From Monomorium pharaonis (taxonomy: Eukaryota > Arthropoda > Insecta > Hymenoptera > Formicidae), in assembly GCF_013373865.1 (NCBI RefSeq), contig NC_050468.1, positions 25,190,774 to 25,254,773 on the forward strand: 64,000 nucleotides of DNA, written 5' to 3'. Each line of letters starts with the position of its first letter. The stretch's first letter is position 1. Position numbers and translations under genes: made by a program. Under the pieces are notes generated by a model. That model did not search any database, was not told the origin of the DNA, and saw nothing but the letters and a program-made list of their open reading frames with translations. Shown here piece by piece: positions 27,008 to 39,506 of this stretch.

Positions 27008-28193
27008 AACTAAAAACCGGAGTTTCAAAATATATCAGAAAGAATCTTCCATGAAAAAGGAAAGTCAAGATGCAGCCTTTGTTGTTCTTCAAAAAATTGG
27101 TGACAAAACTATTCTTGTTCAAAAAGTAACTGCCTATCGTTGTGATTCGTGCGATGAAGATTTCGATACAGAAGCCAGTTTGATAGTGCATAGAACGGAG
27201 CAATCGATACTTAGAACCCGAAGAGCATTGCGTCAAGCAGAAAAAAACTGTAAGTGTGATATATGCGGACAGTACATGACAAATTTGCAATTGATCAAAC
27301 ATCAGGTACAATGTAGATATCGTCTGGATGCACAGACGAAGCAGGAAAAAGAAGATACAAATATTAAAAACACAGAAAATCGAGAAAGAATAAAAAAATC
27401 GTCGGTAAGTCTCGGTAAGACTCTTAAATTGCTGGACGCACAGAAGAAGGAATGGAAAGAGACAATTAAGAAAATCAAAAAAAGTCAAGAGGAGAGCAAG
27501 AAGTTGTCATTGGGTCCCGTTAAGTGTGATCAGTGTAACAAAGTATTTAAGAAAGAAAGGTATTTGAACGTACACAAAACATTACACGGCGCGAATGCGC
27601 ACATTTGTCAAATATGTGGCGCAAAGATGACATCGGATTATTATCTAAGGATTCACGTTATGCGACATAACAAACAGTTTACGGAGTATTGTGAGATTTG
27701 TAACAAAGGTTTCTACTTGAAGGCGACTCTGAGGAATCATATGAATATGCATAATGACGAGAAGGCCTACATCTGCGAAATTTGCCACAAGACCTTCCGC
27801 AATCGAATTTATCTCCGAGTTCACATGAAGATTCACAGTCAACCTGAGATGAGGAAGAAGTTCAAGTGCGAGATATGCAACTTCGAAACATTTTATAGCT
27901 ATTGTCACAAGGAGCATATGTGGACTCATACAGGCGAAGGCCAAGTGGCATGTGAAGTATGTGGCAAACTAGTTAGACGACAGTACATGAAGATTCATAT
28001 TAGGATGCATACTGGCGAGAAACCAGAGGTTTGTGAGTTTTGTGGCAAGGCGTTTAGTGCCAGACCGTATCTAATTAAACATCGACGAACTCATACTGGT
28101 GAAAAACCTTATAAATGCAAAATTTGCGAGAAACGTTTTACCCAACGGGGTACTCTTAGTGTGCATCTTCGGAGACACGAGAATTTAAAGTAA
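27008..28193 (+). CDS. T3: alternative terminal exon with 8 C2H2 fingers plus two atypical ones
   Basis: 394 codons plus stop after attttttcag|A (GG|A = Gly), opening TKNRSFKIYQKESSMKK. Two atypical zinc sites come first: YRCDSCDEDF, which has only one His at the usual spot, and NCKCDICGQYM ending in Cys (C2HC). A Lys/Glu-rich, probably coiled-coil region of about 85 residues follows, then eight fingers from VKCDQCNKVF to YKCKICEKRF. Finger 6 (CEVCGKLVRRQYMKIHIRMH) is one residue short between the second Cys and first His. The last linkers are HTGEKPE and HTGEKPY. The stop TAA is at 28,191 and AATAAA at 28,560. Finger order and the last finger (RFTQRGTLSVH) match T4. Confidence 0.9.
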
Positions 28194-29972
28194 AAATGTT
28201 TTTTTGTTCTTTCTTTTATTTTTTTTCTAAATTGTTATAAAACTTTTTTGTATTGACTATACATATTGAATATATGTATTAAGATCATTCTATATAAGAT
28301 GCAAGACCACGTGTGGATTACAGGTCGCAAACATTGGATTCGACAACTAAATCAAAGCGCAGTAGCACATTGACGTTTTTGTAGAATGGCCGTTATTCAG
28401 CATTGATCATATACACTACTCTAATTTACTGAGTAGAACCATTATTATATTTTAATGTTTATTTAATTTTTACGTGGGTAGGTGGAACGGCTACAGTATT
28501 TCATTTTCATAGTTTTTTAAACCTTGAACTTTTTTGGAAAAGGAAAATAAAAAGTGTTTAATAAAAGTTTTAAAGTTTGAATTATTTTTATATATTTTTT
28601 TTATTTTATAAAAAAAATTAATGTAAATTAAACGATATAATATATTAGTAAAAAATATAACCATAGAAAATAAATTTTTGTGAGTGTCTTGAACACTGCA
28701 ACTACCAACTGGTGTATTTTTGAGTCATTTACTTTACTGTACTTTTTATGATATGGTTAATTTACTACTATAACGACACAATTCAAAAATTGTTTTTTTT
28801 TTAATTTTTTGCAAAAAAAATCTAGGTAGTGAGAATTCTCTATTCATTGGCAATGTCAAAAGCTGAGGATCTTGTATTTCTCAATGTACAATTAGTAAAT
28901 AAAATTGTTACATTAAATTACATTTAAAAATATTACAAATTTGTTTTAATGACTTAAAATATGCAAAATAAAAAAACTTTATTTTTTGAGTTATGTCGTA
29001 ATAAATGAATGATGTAATATGCATATGATTAATGTGATATTTATTATATTTTAAGTTACATTGTTACAGTTTTATCAATTAAAATATTGACCAAATAAAG
29101 TTAAATAAATTTTTTTAAATACTGGGTATTGTACTGTGTACATTACATCTATAATGCAATAAATCTTAATGCTTTTCTCTAATTTATGTTCTCTAGTTTA
29201 TAATTCCTACCTCGCTTTCAATCACATTTAATTCGAATAATAACAAAGATTGTTGAAATAAATTTAAAAAAGAAATGAAAAAATATAATAGGTTTATGAG
29301 CAAATTTTAAAGAACAGTAAAATTTGTAATTTGATTTATTGTAACGATAAATGCCAATCCAAATATATATAAATGAACACATGAAATTATCTAGGTAAAA
29401 AGTGTGCAATAAAATTCTTTGTTCTGGTATTATAATGTATTATATATATTATTTAATAATATATTATTATATATTTATTATAATGTTTTATATTTTCTTT
29501 AATCACTTAATTTGATTTAATTTATCATTACAATAACGAGCTGGATTTAGATTGTAAAATTTTTGTTTGTAAAACATAATGTAAATTATATTTTTAGAGT
29601 GTAGATTATATTTTTAGGAAACAAAACAATTTATAAAAAATACGAAGAAAAAGTTTATATGAACTTTATAAAGCAAAAAATTTCATAGTATTTAAAAAAT
29701 AATATACATGGTTAAAAATTTAAACTTTTCATGAAATAATTTTCCAGATTGTTATTATCTAATTTTGAATAAAAATCGAATAATGACAAATTGATTTACA
29801 TGTCATAATTAACTTAATAAGTACAGTATGAAAGTGTCTCCTGTGAAAAACTTATCAAGAATGTGAGAAAGTTTAGCTCAAGTAAATCAATTAACAAGAA
29901 TACTCTATATATTTGTTCTAACATAATTTTCCGTTACTTTCTCGCGCTGTTGACAGATATTATTTATTACAG
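28194..29972 (+). other. T3 3' UTR and spacer
   Basis: 1.8 kb, AT-rich, with AATAAA at 28,560-28,565. No relic exon or element is recognised. It ends ttatttattacag before T4. Confidence 0.6.
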
Positions 29973-31065
29973 GTGCAACGAGCTTGACATAGAAGACGTA
30001 AAGCTGGATTCGATTGACGAATTACAAGGTATAGAATTAGTACAATATCAAGATGAAGTACCTACAGTAGAAGAGTATCATCACGTTGATCATCAAGAAA
30101 TAGTTATGGAAACGATTGAATATAAGGTTGAAGATTTGAGCGATAAATTAGAATCTACATCGGAGATATGTATCATAAAACAGGTTTCCGAACACGATTC
30201 GAGTCGCAAGCATACAACTGTTTACGAATGTGAAATTTGTGGAAAGCGAATGCTGAAGAAGTTGCAGTTTTCGAAACATAAACGAGATCACGAGAGGAAT
30301 TCGAAAGTCGCAAGTCACTGCGAGGAGTGCGGCAAAGTTTTTGACAATCAGGAGAAATTGCGAAAGCATATGATAAAGTCACACCAAAAGGAAAAGCCTT
30401 TTCAGTGCGTTTTATGCGGCAAATGTTTCAAGACCGAGGAGTTCTTAAAGACCCATCTGAAACAACATAACAAACGTTTCACTTGTGACATATGTGGCGT
30501 GTCAAAGGTTTCCGGATACGATCTGCGTTTGCATAAGAAAAAGCACAATCAAGAATATGTGATTCATTGTCAGATCTGCAACAAGGGCTTCTACACGAAT
30601 CAGACGCTGGAACGACACTTGCTTACACATACTGGTGAGAAGCCGTTTGTGTGTAAAGTATGTAACACTGCATATGCGAGCGCGGCGTATCTCAACATGC
30701 ATATGAGATCTCACGGTGAGAGAGAGAAGCATAAGTGCAATATCTGCGATTTTGAGAGCTATTGGAAGGCTGCGCTAAAGGTACATCTTAAGATACATAC
30801 TGGCGAGAATCAAATTACTTGCGAGGTGTGTGGGAAGTCTGTGAGCAGCAAGACATATCTGCAAATACATATGCGTATACATTCGGGCGAGAAACCACAC
30901 GTTTGTGAAGTATGCGGCAAAGCGTTTAGCGTACGGAAATATTTGATCGTTCATCTAAGAACACATACCGGTGAGAGACCTTATGAATGTAAGATATGCC
31001 AAAAGAGATTTACGCAACAAGGCTCATTAAACTCGCATATGAAATCTCATAATGAGAGTAAGTGA
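29973..31065 (+). CDS. T4: alternative terminal exon with 10 C2H2 fingers
   Basis: 363 codons plus stop after tttattacag|G (GG|G = Gly), opening CNELDIEDVKLDSIDELQG. The first 70 residues are strongly acidic (EVPTVEEYHHVDHQEIVMETIEY), including YKVED, a near-SUMO motif. Ten fingers follow from YECEICGKRM to YECKICQKRF. Fingers 5 to 10 parallel T3 fingers 3 to 8 (CNKGFYTN, CDFESYWKAAL, CGKSVSSKTYL, CGKAFSVRKYL, RFTQQGSL), so the two exons are tandem duplicates. The stop TGA is at 31,063. AATAAA lies at 31,293. Confidence 0.91.
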
Positions 31066-31965
31066 ACAAGACATTTTTTAAGGCTTATACTGTTCACTGT
31101 TATTTGATGTTGCGTTGAGTGTTAAATGTGGTTCTCCGATTTTTATTTTGACTTGTATTATTTATACACGATCTTACATACGATCAATGTACTGAGAAAT
31201 ATTAATGTAAATAATACGACGATTATATTAAACTTATATTTGAGTGTAATTATAAAACAAACATGCGTCAGATTTAGTAATTGAATTATACAAATAAATT
31301 ATATATCGCCTTATAGTTATTAAATTGAGTCTCGTAAGTATTAAATAAAAAATTAAATCTGTGTTTGGAAATATAGAATGAACGAAACAGAAGAAAATGT
31401 ATGTGAAAAATAAATCTTAAGGCTTCTCGACTCTTACTGCAGCCATATTGAATTTGTGATGTAGGTAAGAAATGACGTAAATTTTGCGCCGTGTTATTTA
31501 CACTTACAAAAATATGAATAAAATAATAAACATAAGCTCACTTTAATACACTTTTAATATGGCGAATGCTATTTCTTTTTCTTTATAATCAATATATATA
31601 ATTGTAAAATAAATGTGATACGAAGCGATTTTTGTCTATCGTAAAAATATTTTCTTTATATGTGTAATATTAGTTACTATAGTTAGCATTCGTTATATTT
31701 TGATAATTTTATAAGCATGTTATAAATGAAATATGGCCAACAGTGACGGGCCGAAAACCTTACTTTCTTATTAGAGACATGAGACTGATAGTAATAACAA
31801 AAAATTAAAAAAACCCATAAAAAATTTAATGCTTAAAAAGGAAGATTTATTCTACAAATTACTAACATTTTTATTTTGCAAAATGTGCTCTGAATTAATA
31901 TTGACATATATGTATCATTAAGTAGATATGCATTATGTACATAATAACATTTTTTAAGTTTTTAA

Positions 31966-32397
31966 AATTTTTTAAATTCAATGTTTTATTTGATTGAAGG
32001 TCGAATTAAATATGAAAATATAATGCGTAAAAATTTATCAATTCTATAATCTAACAGAATTATGAACAATAATTTAATGTAAGATGAAATTTATTAAAAC
32101 AACTTTACCAGTAGACTTTCTTTACTTTTAATTTATTTAAAATAAAAAGGTTGACTTAACGAAGTCATAGTTACAGACTAGAATTTTTTAAATTCAATGT
32201 TTTATTTGATTGAAGGTCGAATTAAATATGAAAATATAATGCGTAAAAATTTATCAATTCTATAATCTAACAGAATTATGAACAATAATTTAATGTAAGA
32301 TGAAATTTATTAAAACAACTTTACCAGTAGACTTTCTTTACTTTTAATTTATTTAAAATAAAAAGGTTGACTTAACGAAGTCATAGTTACAGACTAG
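31966..32397. repeat. Perfect 216-bp tandem duplication
   Basis: 31,966-32,181 and 32,182-32,397 are identical as far as I can read, starting aattttttaaattcaatg and ending gttacagactag. The lack of differences in non-coding AT-rich DNA implies a very recent event, or an assembly artefact. The unit has no coding content. Confidence 0.9.
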
Positions 32398-32451
32398 AAT
32401 TAGTTTAATAAGTATTATTAAGTTATCAGTCTATAATCAAGTCTATAATAT

Positions 32452-32460
<9 letters not shown>

Positions 32461-32515
<55 letters not shown>

Positions 32516-32518
32516 TAT
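32461..32518. repeat. (AT)n microsatellite
   Basis: An almost uninterrupted TA/AT run with one tgta interruption, preceded by a short gtgtgt run. Confidence 0.9.
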
Positions 32519-33015
32519 TACATATACAATTTTTATTGTATATACTTTGTTGTAACTTTTATTAGATATCAGAAATAAAAAATGTATTATAAATATGTAT
32601 AGTACTTTGATAGCTGCGGGGTTTTTTGTTATCCCACAGTTTATTACAATTTTTTATCATACATTAAATACTTTATCATACATTAATTACTTTCTATATC
32701 AGTAAATGTGTATTATTCGGAAAACGGATAATATAACAACAGTCAATAATAAAATTTCTGCATTACGAATATTGTAATAAATATTAAATAGAAGATTCTT
32801 GAAGGTACGCATAATTCTGTATTTTAAAATAGGGACTAATGTTTAATAATATTTATTACTTTACACTACATAGTTAATGCATTTTATTTACAGATTCTTT
32901 AAAACGGAGAATATGTTATATGAAAGAATGGATAATATTTTATGTGAAAAATTAAAAAAATTAAATTGTATATTTATATATTTATAATAAAAGATATATA
33001 ATAAAATATATAAGC

Positions 33016-33017
<2 letters not shown>

Positions 33018-33060
<43 letters not shown>
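33018..33060. repeat. (AT)n microsatellite
   Basis: An uninterrupted at dinucleotide run of about 42 bases. Confidence 0.9.
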
Positions 33061-33061
<1 letters not shown>

Positions 33062-33489
33062 CATCTTTAAAAAATTAGATGTATTAGCCATTTGTTCGTA
33101 CGATATATTCTTTGTTCTAAAAAATTTTAAAATGTACATAATTATGTAATTGAAATGTAATAATCATGTACTGTGAGATACTAAATACCTTATTTTATAT
33201 TTTTATTTTATTTCACACACAAATAAATGCAAGGCGCTTTTTAATATTTACAATTTGTTTTTATGATTTTTGTATACATATATAATATAAAATAAAATAA
33301 AAATTTGTTTTAAGGAGAAGAAAGATTAATTACCTTTTTATATATTGTCTAAAAATTATATTGACACATAATATACAAAAAAGAATAAAGAAAAATTATA
33401 AATAAAAATTACTGAATTTTTTGTATAACAATTCAATTAAATTAGTTAATATTATTACATATATAGTCATTATTTCATTTTCTTTTCAG

Positions 33490-34618
33490 AAATGAAAAAC
33501 CAGCAGAGACGTGTGTAAAAAATGAACTGTCTGTAGATGAATGTATGGATTCTACGTTGGTTTCAATTTTCGTTAAAGAAGAAAAAAATATAAATCAAGA
33601 AGACTGCAATGTGCAATATCAAGCTGTAAGTTTAAGACATAAATCTTCTGAAAACTTATTGACGCAAAAAGAGTCTGAAGAAGTTACAAACGGAAAAGTT
33701 ACTCATCAGAATTATTCAAACACGAAAAAACAATCTACCATTCAAACGTTTTATAAATGTAGTATATGCGCCAAGCTTTTTAGATCAAAGAACTTATTTG
33801 AGGGTCATTTAGTGGCGCATAGCGACGCTCGACCCTATCAATGCGACGTCTGCGGCAAATCTTTTAAGAGAACCAATACCTTAGCAGTACATAAACGAAT
33901 TCATACTCACGAGAAGAACTTCGTTTGTGATGTGTGCGGTCGCGCATTTGTGCAAGCTTCTCAGTTGGCTACTCACCATAGACGTCATTTCGAGAAATAC
34001 ACGAGGCACTGTGAGATCTGTAACAAGGGCTTTTTTACAAATGCCGAGCTTCATGGGCATATGAATGTGAAGCATGGCGCTAAGGAACATGTGTGTTCCG
34101 TTTGCAACAAATCATTTCCTAATAATCACACCTTGGTGCGCCACTTGAAAATCCACGATCCAAATTTCAAGCCAGTTAAGCACCAATGCGAATTTTGCGG
34201 CAAAACATTTGCCTACAAGAACTCATTGGTGGTCCACGTGAAGTCACACACTGGTGAGAATAAATATGATTGTCACCTGTGCAATAAATCCGTTTCGTCT
34301 AAGGGATCCCTTCAGGATCATTTGCGTCTTCACGGCGGGGAAAAATCCTTGATTTGCGACGTTTGTGGCAAGGCTTTTCACAAGAGAACAACATTGGTCG
34401 TGCATAAGAGAACTCACACCGGCGAGAAACCGTACTCGTGCGATACCTGCGGAAAGTCTTTCACGCAACACTCGACTCTCGTAATACATAAACGATACCA
34501 CACCGGCCAGAGACCATATCAGTGTAGTTATTGCAACAAGTCATTTGTATCTAAAGGACTGCTTAACGCACATAACAAAATACATATAGTTAACGCAATA
34601 GAAATACAGCCCGTATAA
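33490..34618 (+). CDS. T5: alternative terminal exon with 10 C2H2 fingers
   Basis: 375 codons plus stop after tcttttcag|A (GG|A = Gly), opening NEKPAETCVKNELSVDECM. The frame is open for 18 codons before its first ATG at 33,545, which fits a spliced exon better than a separate gene. The linker holds FVKEEKN, a SUMO consensus. Ten fingers follow from YKCSICAKLF to YQCSYCNKSF. Fingers 8-10 are joined by HTGEKPY and HTGQRPY, and finger 7 (CNKSVSSKGSL) is the T2/T4 module. The last finger resembles that of T2 (YC-KSF-SK). The stop TAA is at 34,616, with an AATAAA at 34,983. Confidence 0.91.
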
Positions 34619-35581
34619 TTAAACATGATTTGGAATGTTTATTTTTATTATATTGTGTTATACATAATATAAAAAGATCGCATTTCTCGTTCAAAGTATT
34701 ATTGTGTAATGACCTTGTCAGACTTATGATAATTCCTCAATGAAACAAGATGAAACAGTATTAATAGTCTGAATGCTATTTTATATTTTTATTTGCCGAT
34801 GCTCATCTGTATTCTCTGCCGTACAATGTAATATTTTGATTTTAATATTTTTGTGAGAATTTTATCGCTGGCTGATATATTTTTTGTTATATTCATAATT
34901 TAATTTTTAAAAGTTAAAAAAATATTAAATTTTTATTTTTTAATTTTATTTTTTTTAAATTGAAATACTCTATAATGTACTAAATAAATAACTTAAGTTT
35001 TTTTATATGAAATTACAATAAGTTTAATGAACTGAAGTTTCTTCTAATAAAATAAAATTTTTGCTTATCTTCGACAGACATATTATAAAATAAAATACAA
35101 ATCAATCAATATTTATGTAAGAAATCAATATTTATGTAAAAATAATAAACAAAGTTGTACAGCAAATGCCATTAGAATAACAAATAGAAATATCAAGAAA
35201 CATACATTTTGTAACATTACTTATTTTGTACATGGAACAAGTAAACACAGTAAAATATATTTATACATTATGTGTATTATTAAATTATGAATAAAAATGT
35301 TATTCAGAATTATATGATTATCGAAAGTTGTTTTGTCGTCACCGCTCACATTTCAAATGTTTATTGTGTAAAATATGACAAGACAATTTTGATTATTTTT
35401 TATAACCAAATTAGTTACTTTATGGCATAATTAATGAACAAACGAATGCGCAAATTTGATAATTTTACTTACAGGAGTAGAAATAATTTTCTAGACAACG
35501 AGACCAGATAATGAAAGAAAGATTGTTGTGATGTAACAAGGATATTCGATACTGATATCCCCCTGAATTTTTCCATTTCAG
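34619..35581 (+). other. T5 3' UTR and spacer
   Basis: 0.96 kb of AT-rich sequence with AATAAA candidates near 34,983. It ends ttttccatttcag before T6. Nothing else is recognised. Confidence 0.6.
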
Positions 35582-36890
35582 ATACAACCAACTACCGTTT
35601 TCTGAAGACTATTTCCCGATGTTCTCTAAACTTGATCTGGTGAAGAAAAACGGGGAACCTGCGAAGTCTCCATCGAAATGCCCGGAACCGGTGGACGTGA
35701 CTGCCGAGACAACAGTTTCAACGAATCCCGAACAAGACATTGTAAAGCAGGAAGTAAACGACGAGGATGATGATGAGGATCTTCCTTTGGCGTATCATTG
35801 TAAACTGTGCGGTGTCTTCTTTGCTTCGCAATCCTTGTTGGACACTCATGAGATCGAGCATAAAGGTAAGCGGAAGAACACATGTGCCCAATGCGGTCGG
35901 ATCTTCAGAACCAGTATCAGCCTCCGCAAACACATGAAGGTACATTCGGTACGTAAAAGCGGTCGCAAAAACAACTCTTCAGGAGTGGCCGGCCGTACCG
36001 CATCATTGAAGAAGGTGAAGAAAGAGAAACCCGAAGAGTTTCTCTGCAAGACTTGCAATAAGATTTTTCGACACAAGAGTAACTACCAGAAGCACTTGTT
36101 GCGCCACACAGTAGGTGACCTTACCTGCAAGCATTGTCCCAAGAAATTTCGATTGTTTCGCGACTTAACGAGGCACGAGAAAACGCATTTCTTACCGAGT
36201 TATATGTGCAAGGAGTGTGATTACGAGACCACTGTTCTGGCGGCTCTGAGCATTCACATGACACGACACATGGACAAAGCGGATTTGCCGTTCAAATGCA
36301 ACGAATGCGACAAGCGTTTTCGGAAGAAGCTCGATCTTCAGGAGCACTACAACATTCATTCTGGCGAAAAACCGTTTGTTTGTCAGCTTTGCAATAACGC
36401 CTTTTATTTGAGACGACAGCTTTCCGCGCACTGCAGACGCAATCATCCTGAGCTAAAAGCCAACAAGGTGACTAGCACCGCCTGCGACATTTGCGGCCGC
36501 GTACTTGCAACGAAAAGGTCGCTCTTTCGACATAAGGAGAGTCACAATCCAACGAAGCTATATCTCTGCGATTATTGCGGCAAGAGTCTTAGTAGTGCTG
36601 AGCATTTGAAGAAGCATAGGCGGATCCACACCGGGGAAAAACCCTATGTTTGTGATATTTGCGGAAAGGGTTTCACTGATTCCGAAAATCTAAGAATGCA
36701 CAGAAGAGTGCACACGGGGGAGAAGCCATACAAGTGTGACCAGTGCTTGAAAGCGTTCTCGCAGAGGTCGACGTTGACTATTCACAAACGTGGACACACC
36801 GGGGAACGACCTTACGTCTGCCAGATATGCCACCGTGGATTTTCTTGCCAGGGCAATTTAACGGCCCATCAGAAGTCTACGTGTGTTTAA
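35582..36890 (+). CDS. T6: alternative terminal exon with 12 zinc fingers
   Basis: 435 codons plus stop after tccatttcag|A (GG|A = Gly), opening YNQLPFSEDYFPMFSKLDL. A linker with the SUMO-type motif VKQE and an acidic run (NDEDDDEDLP) leads into twelve fingers from YHCKLCGVFF to YVCQICHRGF. A basic segment (VRKSGRKNNSSG...KKVKKEKPE) between fingers 2 and 3 could be a nuclear localisation signal. Fingers 9-12 are joined by HTGEKPY and HTGERPY. The last finger is C2HC (H followed by C in HQKSTCV). Codon use is richer in G and C than in T3-T5. The stop TAA is at 36,888. AATAAA lies at 37,164. Confidence 0.91.
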
Positions 36891-37982
36891 AAACTTTGAT
36901 GAGATAAAGTTGTTCTGTGAATAATTTAAGACTTCTCAATGATGTTGAGATTCCTGTTGACACGACATTATGATGATCACTTTTAATGAACGGTGCGATA
37001 TATACGTGCTTACGCGTTGTTACCTATGTATTGTAACAGCGGAACGGAGAAAAACTGAGAAGTCTTTTGAATAATTATAGATATATTGTATATCTATCAC
37101 TACGTTGATGTTGGATAATGTCGACAGAGCGTCGTAGTCACGATGTTGATTCCGATACTTCTTAATAAATCTCTACGATATCTTTTGTACTCTAGTTGTA
37201 ACGTTTATGTAAATTGTGCGGCGCTCAAAAGACAAGATTACGCGCGATATTTGTCCGTTTGATTCTTTATGAATTATAATTATATGTTCGATCTATCGTG
37301 CTCAAGGAGTTCCGTTATATTGTTGTTCTATTTTTTCAGTGTAGATAAGAATAACTCGTAAGCTGAACCATGCCAATGTTGTTGAATTCGTTTTCTTTTC
37401 TTTTTTTCTCTTTTCTAGAGCTTCTTTCTCCAAGCGAGACTTCAGGCTTGCTCATGCGAATAAGGACAAATGCATCGATAAATTTATGTTAATCATTATT
37501 AATGATATTCGTTATTATACGTTTAATAAAATAACTCGTACATGAAAAAGTGTTTGTGACTACAAAACTATCTTTGTCTATTAAATTTTTGTCTATTAAA
37601 TTTATTATTTGATCTTAAAGCAGCCTATCGTATAATAGGAACAGAAGATAGAACATGAATAATAAATTATCGCCCCCAATGAGCTTTTCATGTACAATGA
37701 TATAGCGACAAGAGTCAACCGTTGGTTATCACATTTTTGTACAAAGGCACATTGAAAGCGATAATTTCTCATTTATAATTTTTGTTTCTTATTCCTATTG
37801 TCTGTTTTCTGGCATTGTGCAATAGGTTTTACTTTTCTCAACAGCCTTAAAAATTGTCACGTTAATCTTGAAATTGCATATCTTCATAAAAAACCTCGGA
37901 TGATCAAGAGGAAGAAGTATCGATGAATGCGCTGGCAATGTGATTGTTCAATATATTGAAAAATTATTGTTGTTGCTTGCAG
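36891..37982 (+). other. T6 3' UTR and spacer
   Basis: 1.1 kb, less AT-rich near T6, with AATAAA at 37,164-37,169. It ends ttgttgcttgcag, the acceptor of the dead exon psi-A. Confidence 0.6.
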
Positions 37983-38880
37983 AATCGTCGAGTTCATAGG
38001 GCAAGGTATGAAGGTCGAATACAGGGAAGAAGAATTCGAGAGTCAACCAAAGAGAATTTAATACTTGAAGAATTGATAATCAAAGAAGAAAGAAGAAGCC
38101 TTTTGAGGCAACACGTGACAAGAATGACAAAAATATTTGGATTAATGTTTAAAAGAAAAAAAAAATGAGACATGAATGTCCTATATACCATGTTTCTATC
38201 CGCACGCAAGTTGCAAAAAGCACATGGTGAAGCACAGTGATGCACATCTGTTCAAATGCATAGTTTGCGAAAAAACTTTCAAACGCAAATCGGAAATGAA
38301 CATTTATATGCAGATTTATAGTGGCGTACATATATTTGTTATTTATGCGGTATGATCTTGATGAGGAACAAAATGTCAGTGAAGGCTCACATTCGGTGGG
38401 TACATAAGACTTTTGATACCGTTGTTAACAGTGCAGCGGAAGATTCGTGTCAAATTATGAACTTAAAGATCACAAGACAAGTCTTAAGTACCAAAATCTT
38501 TATTTGCGATTATTGCGGCAATACTTACTCCCAGAGATCATTTCTATTCGCACACAAGTGTCTGATGCACAAGGTAAGAGTGCGTCGAAGTAACACCGAT
38601 GTAATTGTTGCAAAGAGACATTTGTCATAAAAATTAATCTTTGTAATCACGTGAATTTATACTCGCAGACGTTTTTTATGCTCTCAATGCAGCAAAAAGT
38701 TTGCATTGATTATACACTGAGGTGATATGAACATATGCACAACGGCAAACGGTCTGTTCTACCAGTGCAAGTTATGCTCGAAAGGTTTCTATTGCTCTCA
38801 GGACACAAGATTCTTTACATGGGTGAGAAATCATACGAATGCGATATTTGAGCAAACTTTTACTTAACGTACATAATGAG
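37983..38880 (+). pseudogene. psi-A: decayed zinc-finger terminal exon
   Basis: The acceptor (gcttgcag|A) and the Gly phase are intact, and the first codons read IVEFIGQGMKVEYREEEFESQ, with a MKVE SUMO-like motif as in live tails. A TAA at 38,059-38,061 ends the frame. Finger remains persist in shifting frames: LFKCIVCEKTFKRKSEMNIYMQIY (about 38,251-38,322, both zinc His now Tyr), CYLCGMILMRNKMSVKAHIRWVH (about 38,338-38,406), FICDYCGNTYSQRSFLFAHKCLMH (about 38,500-38,571) and YQCKLCSKGFYCSQDT (about 38,759). Multiple frameshifts and stops show it cannot make a finger array, although splicing to it would yield a ZAD protein with about 25 extra residues. Confidence 0.85.
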
Positions 38881-38891
38881 ACATCATCATA

Positions 38892-39020
38892 TGTTCTTTA
38901 TAAGTGCACTGAACTACACTACCAAATTAGTGTAATAAGTTAGAATTAAAAAAATATTTTTTAACTTATTGCACCAGTTCAGTAGTGCACCTCAGTAGTA
39001 CAGCTATAAAGAACAGATCA
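38892..39020. repeat. Inverted repeat, about 125 bp
   Basis: The left end tgttctttataagtgcactg and the right end (gtacagctataaagaaca) are near reverse complements. Inner parts (gtgtaataagtta and taacttattgcac) also pair. It lies directly after the relic fingers of psi-A and may be a MITE that landed in the dead exon. Confidence 0.6.
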
Positions 39021-39506
39021 ATAATCTATTTCCCAATGTCGGTAATCATCTGGTGCCACCACCATTCTTGCTTAGTCAATTGAATTGTTCCGAAAATCGA
39101 ACTAGTAGCTGGGTACGATAGATTTACGAATTAGAATGATTGATTGTTAAAATAATTATTTATTTGTGTAGATTTATTTGTGTGTCTACAATATGTGTAG
39201 ATATTGTAATCGGTATTAAAAAAGATATGTAAATATTTATAAGAAATGTTGTAAGTTAAACACAAAACTTTTATAATTTTGTTTTTATCCTAATACACTT
39301 AAATAGTTGCTTATTCTTTGGAAAAATGATAGAATTGTGCAATAATATTGAACATATTAATTAAATGATCTTATTAATATTCTGAATATTTTTGAAGAAT
39401 ATTATTGAAGGACTATTGAAGACTTGATTTCTATGTAATTATGGTAGACGCTGCACGTTTCGTATTTGTACGTAATTGTACTGATTACATTTAATGGGTG
39501 TTTCAG

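Larger units (their letters stand above)
31066..33489 (+). other. T4 3' UTR and spacer with a tandem duplication
   Basis: 2.4 kb without coding sequence. It contains the perfect 216-bp duplication (31,966-32,397), (AT)n at about 32,463-32,518 and (AT)n at about 33,020-33,060. It ends ttttcttttcag before T5. Confidence 0.6.

Noticed and set aside
31966..32397. CRISPR-like or satellite array
   Set aside because: Only two adjacent copies without spacers in a eukaryotic intron or spacer: a simple tandem duplication.
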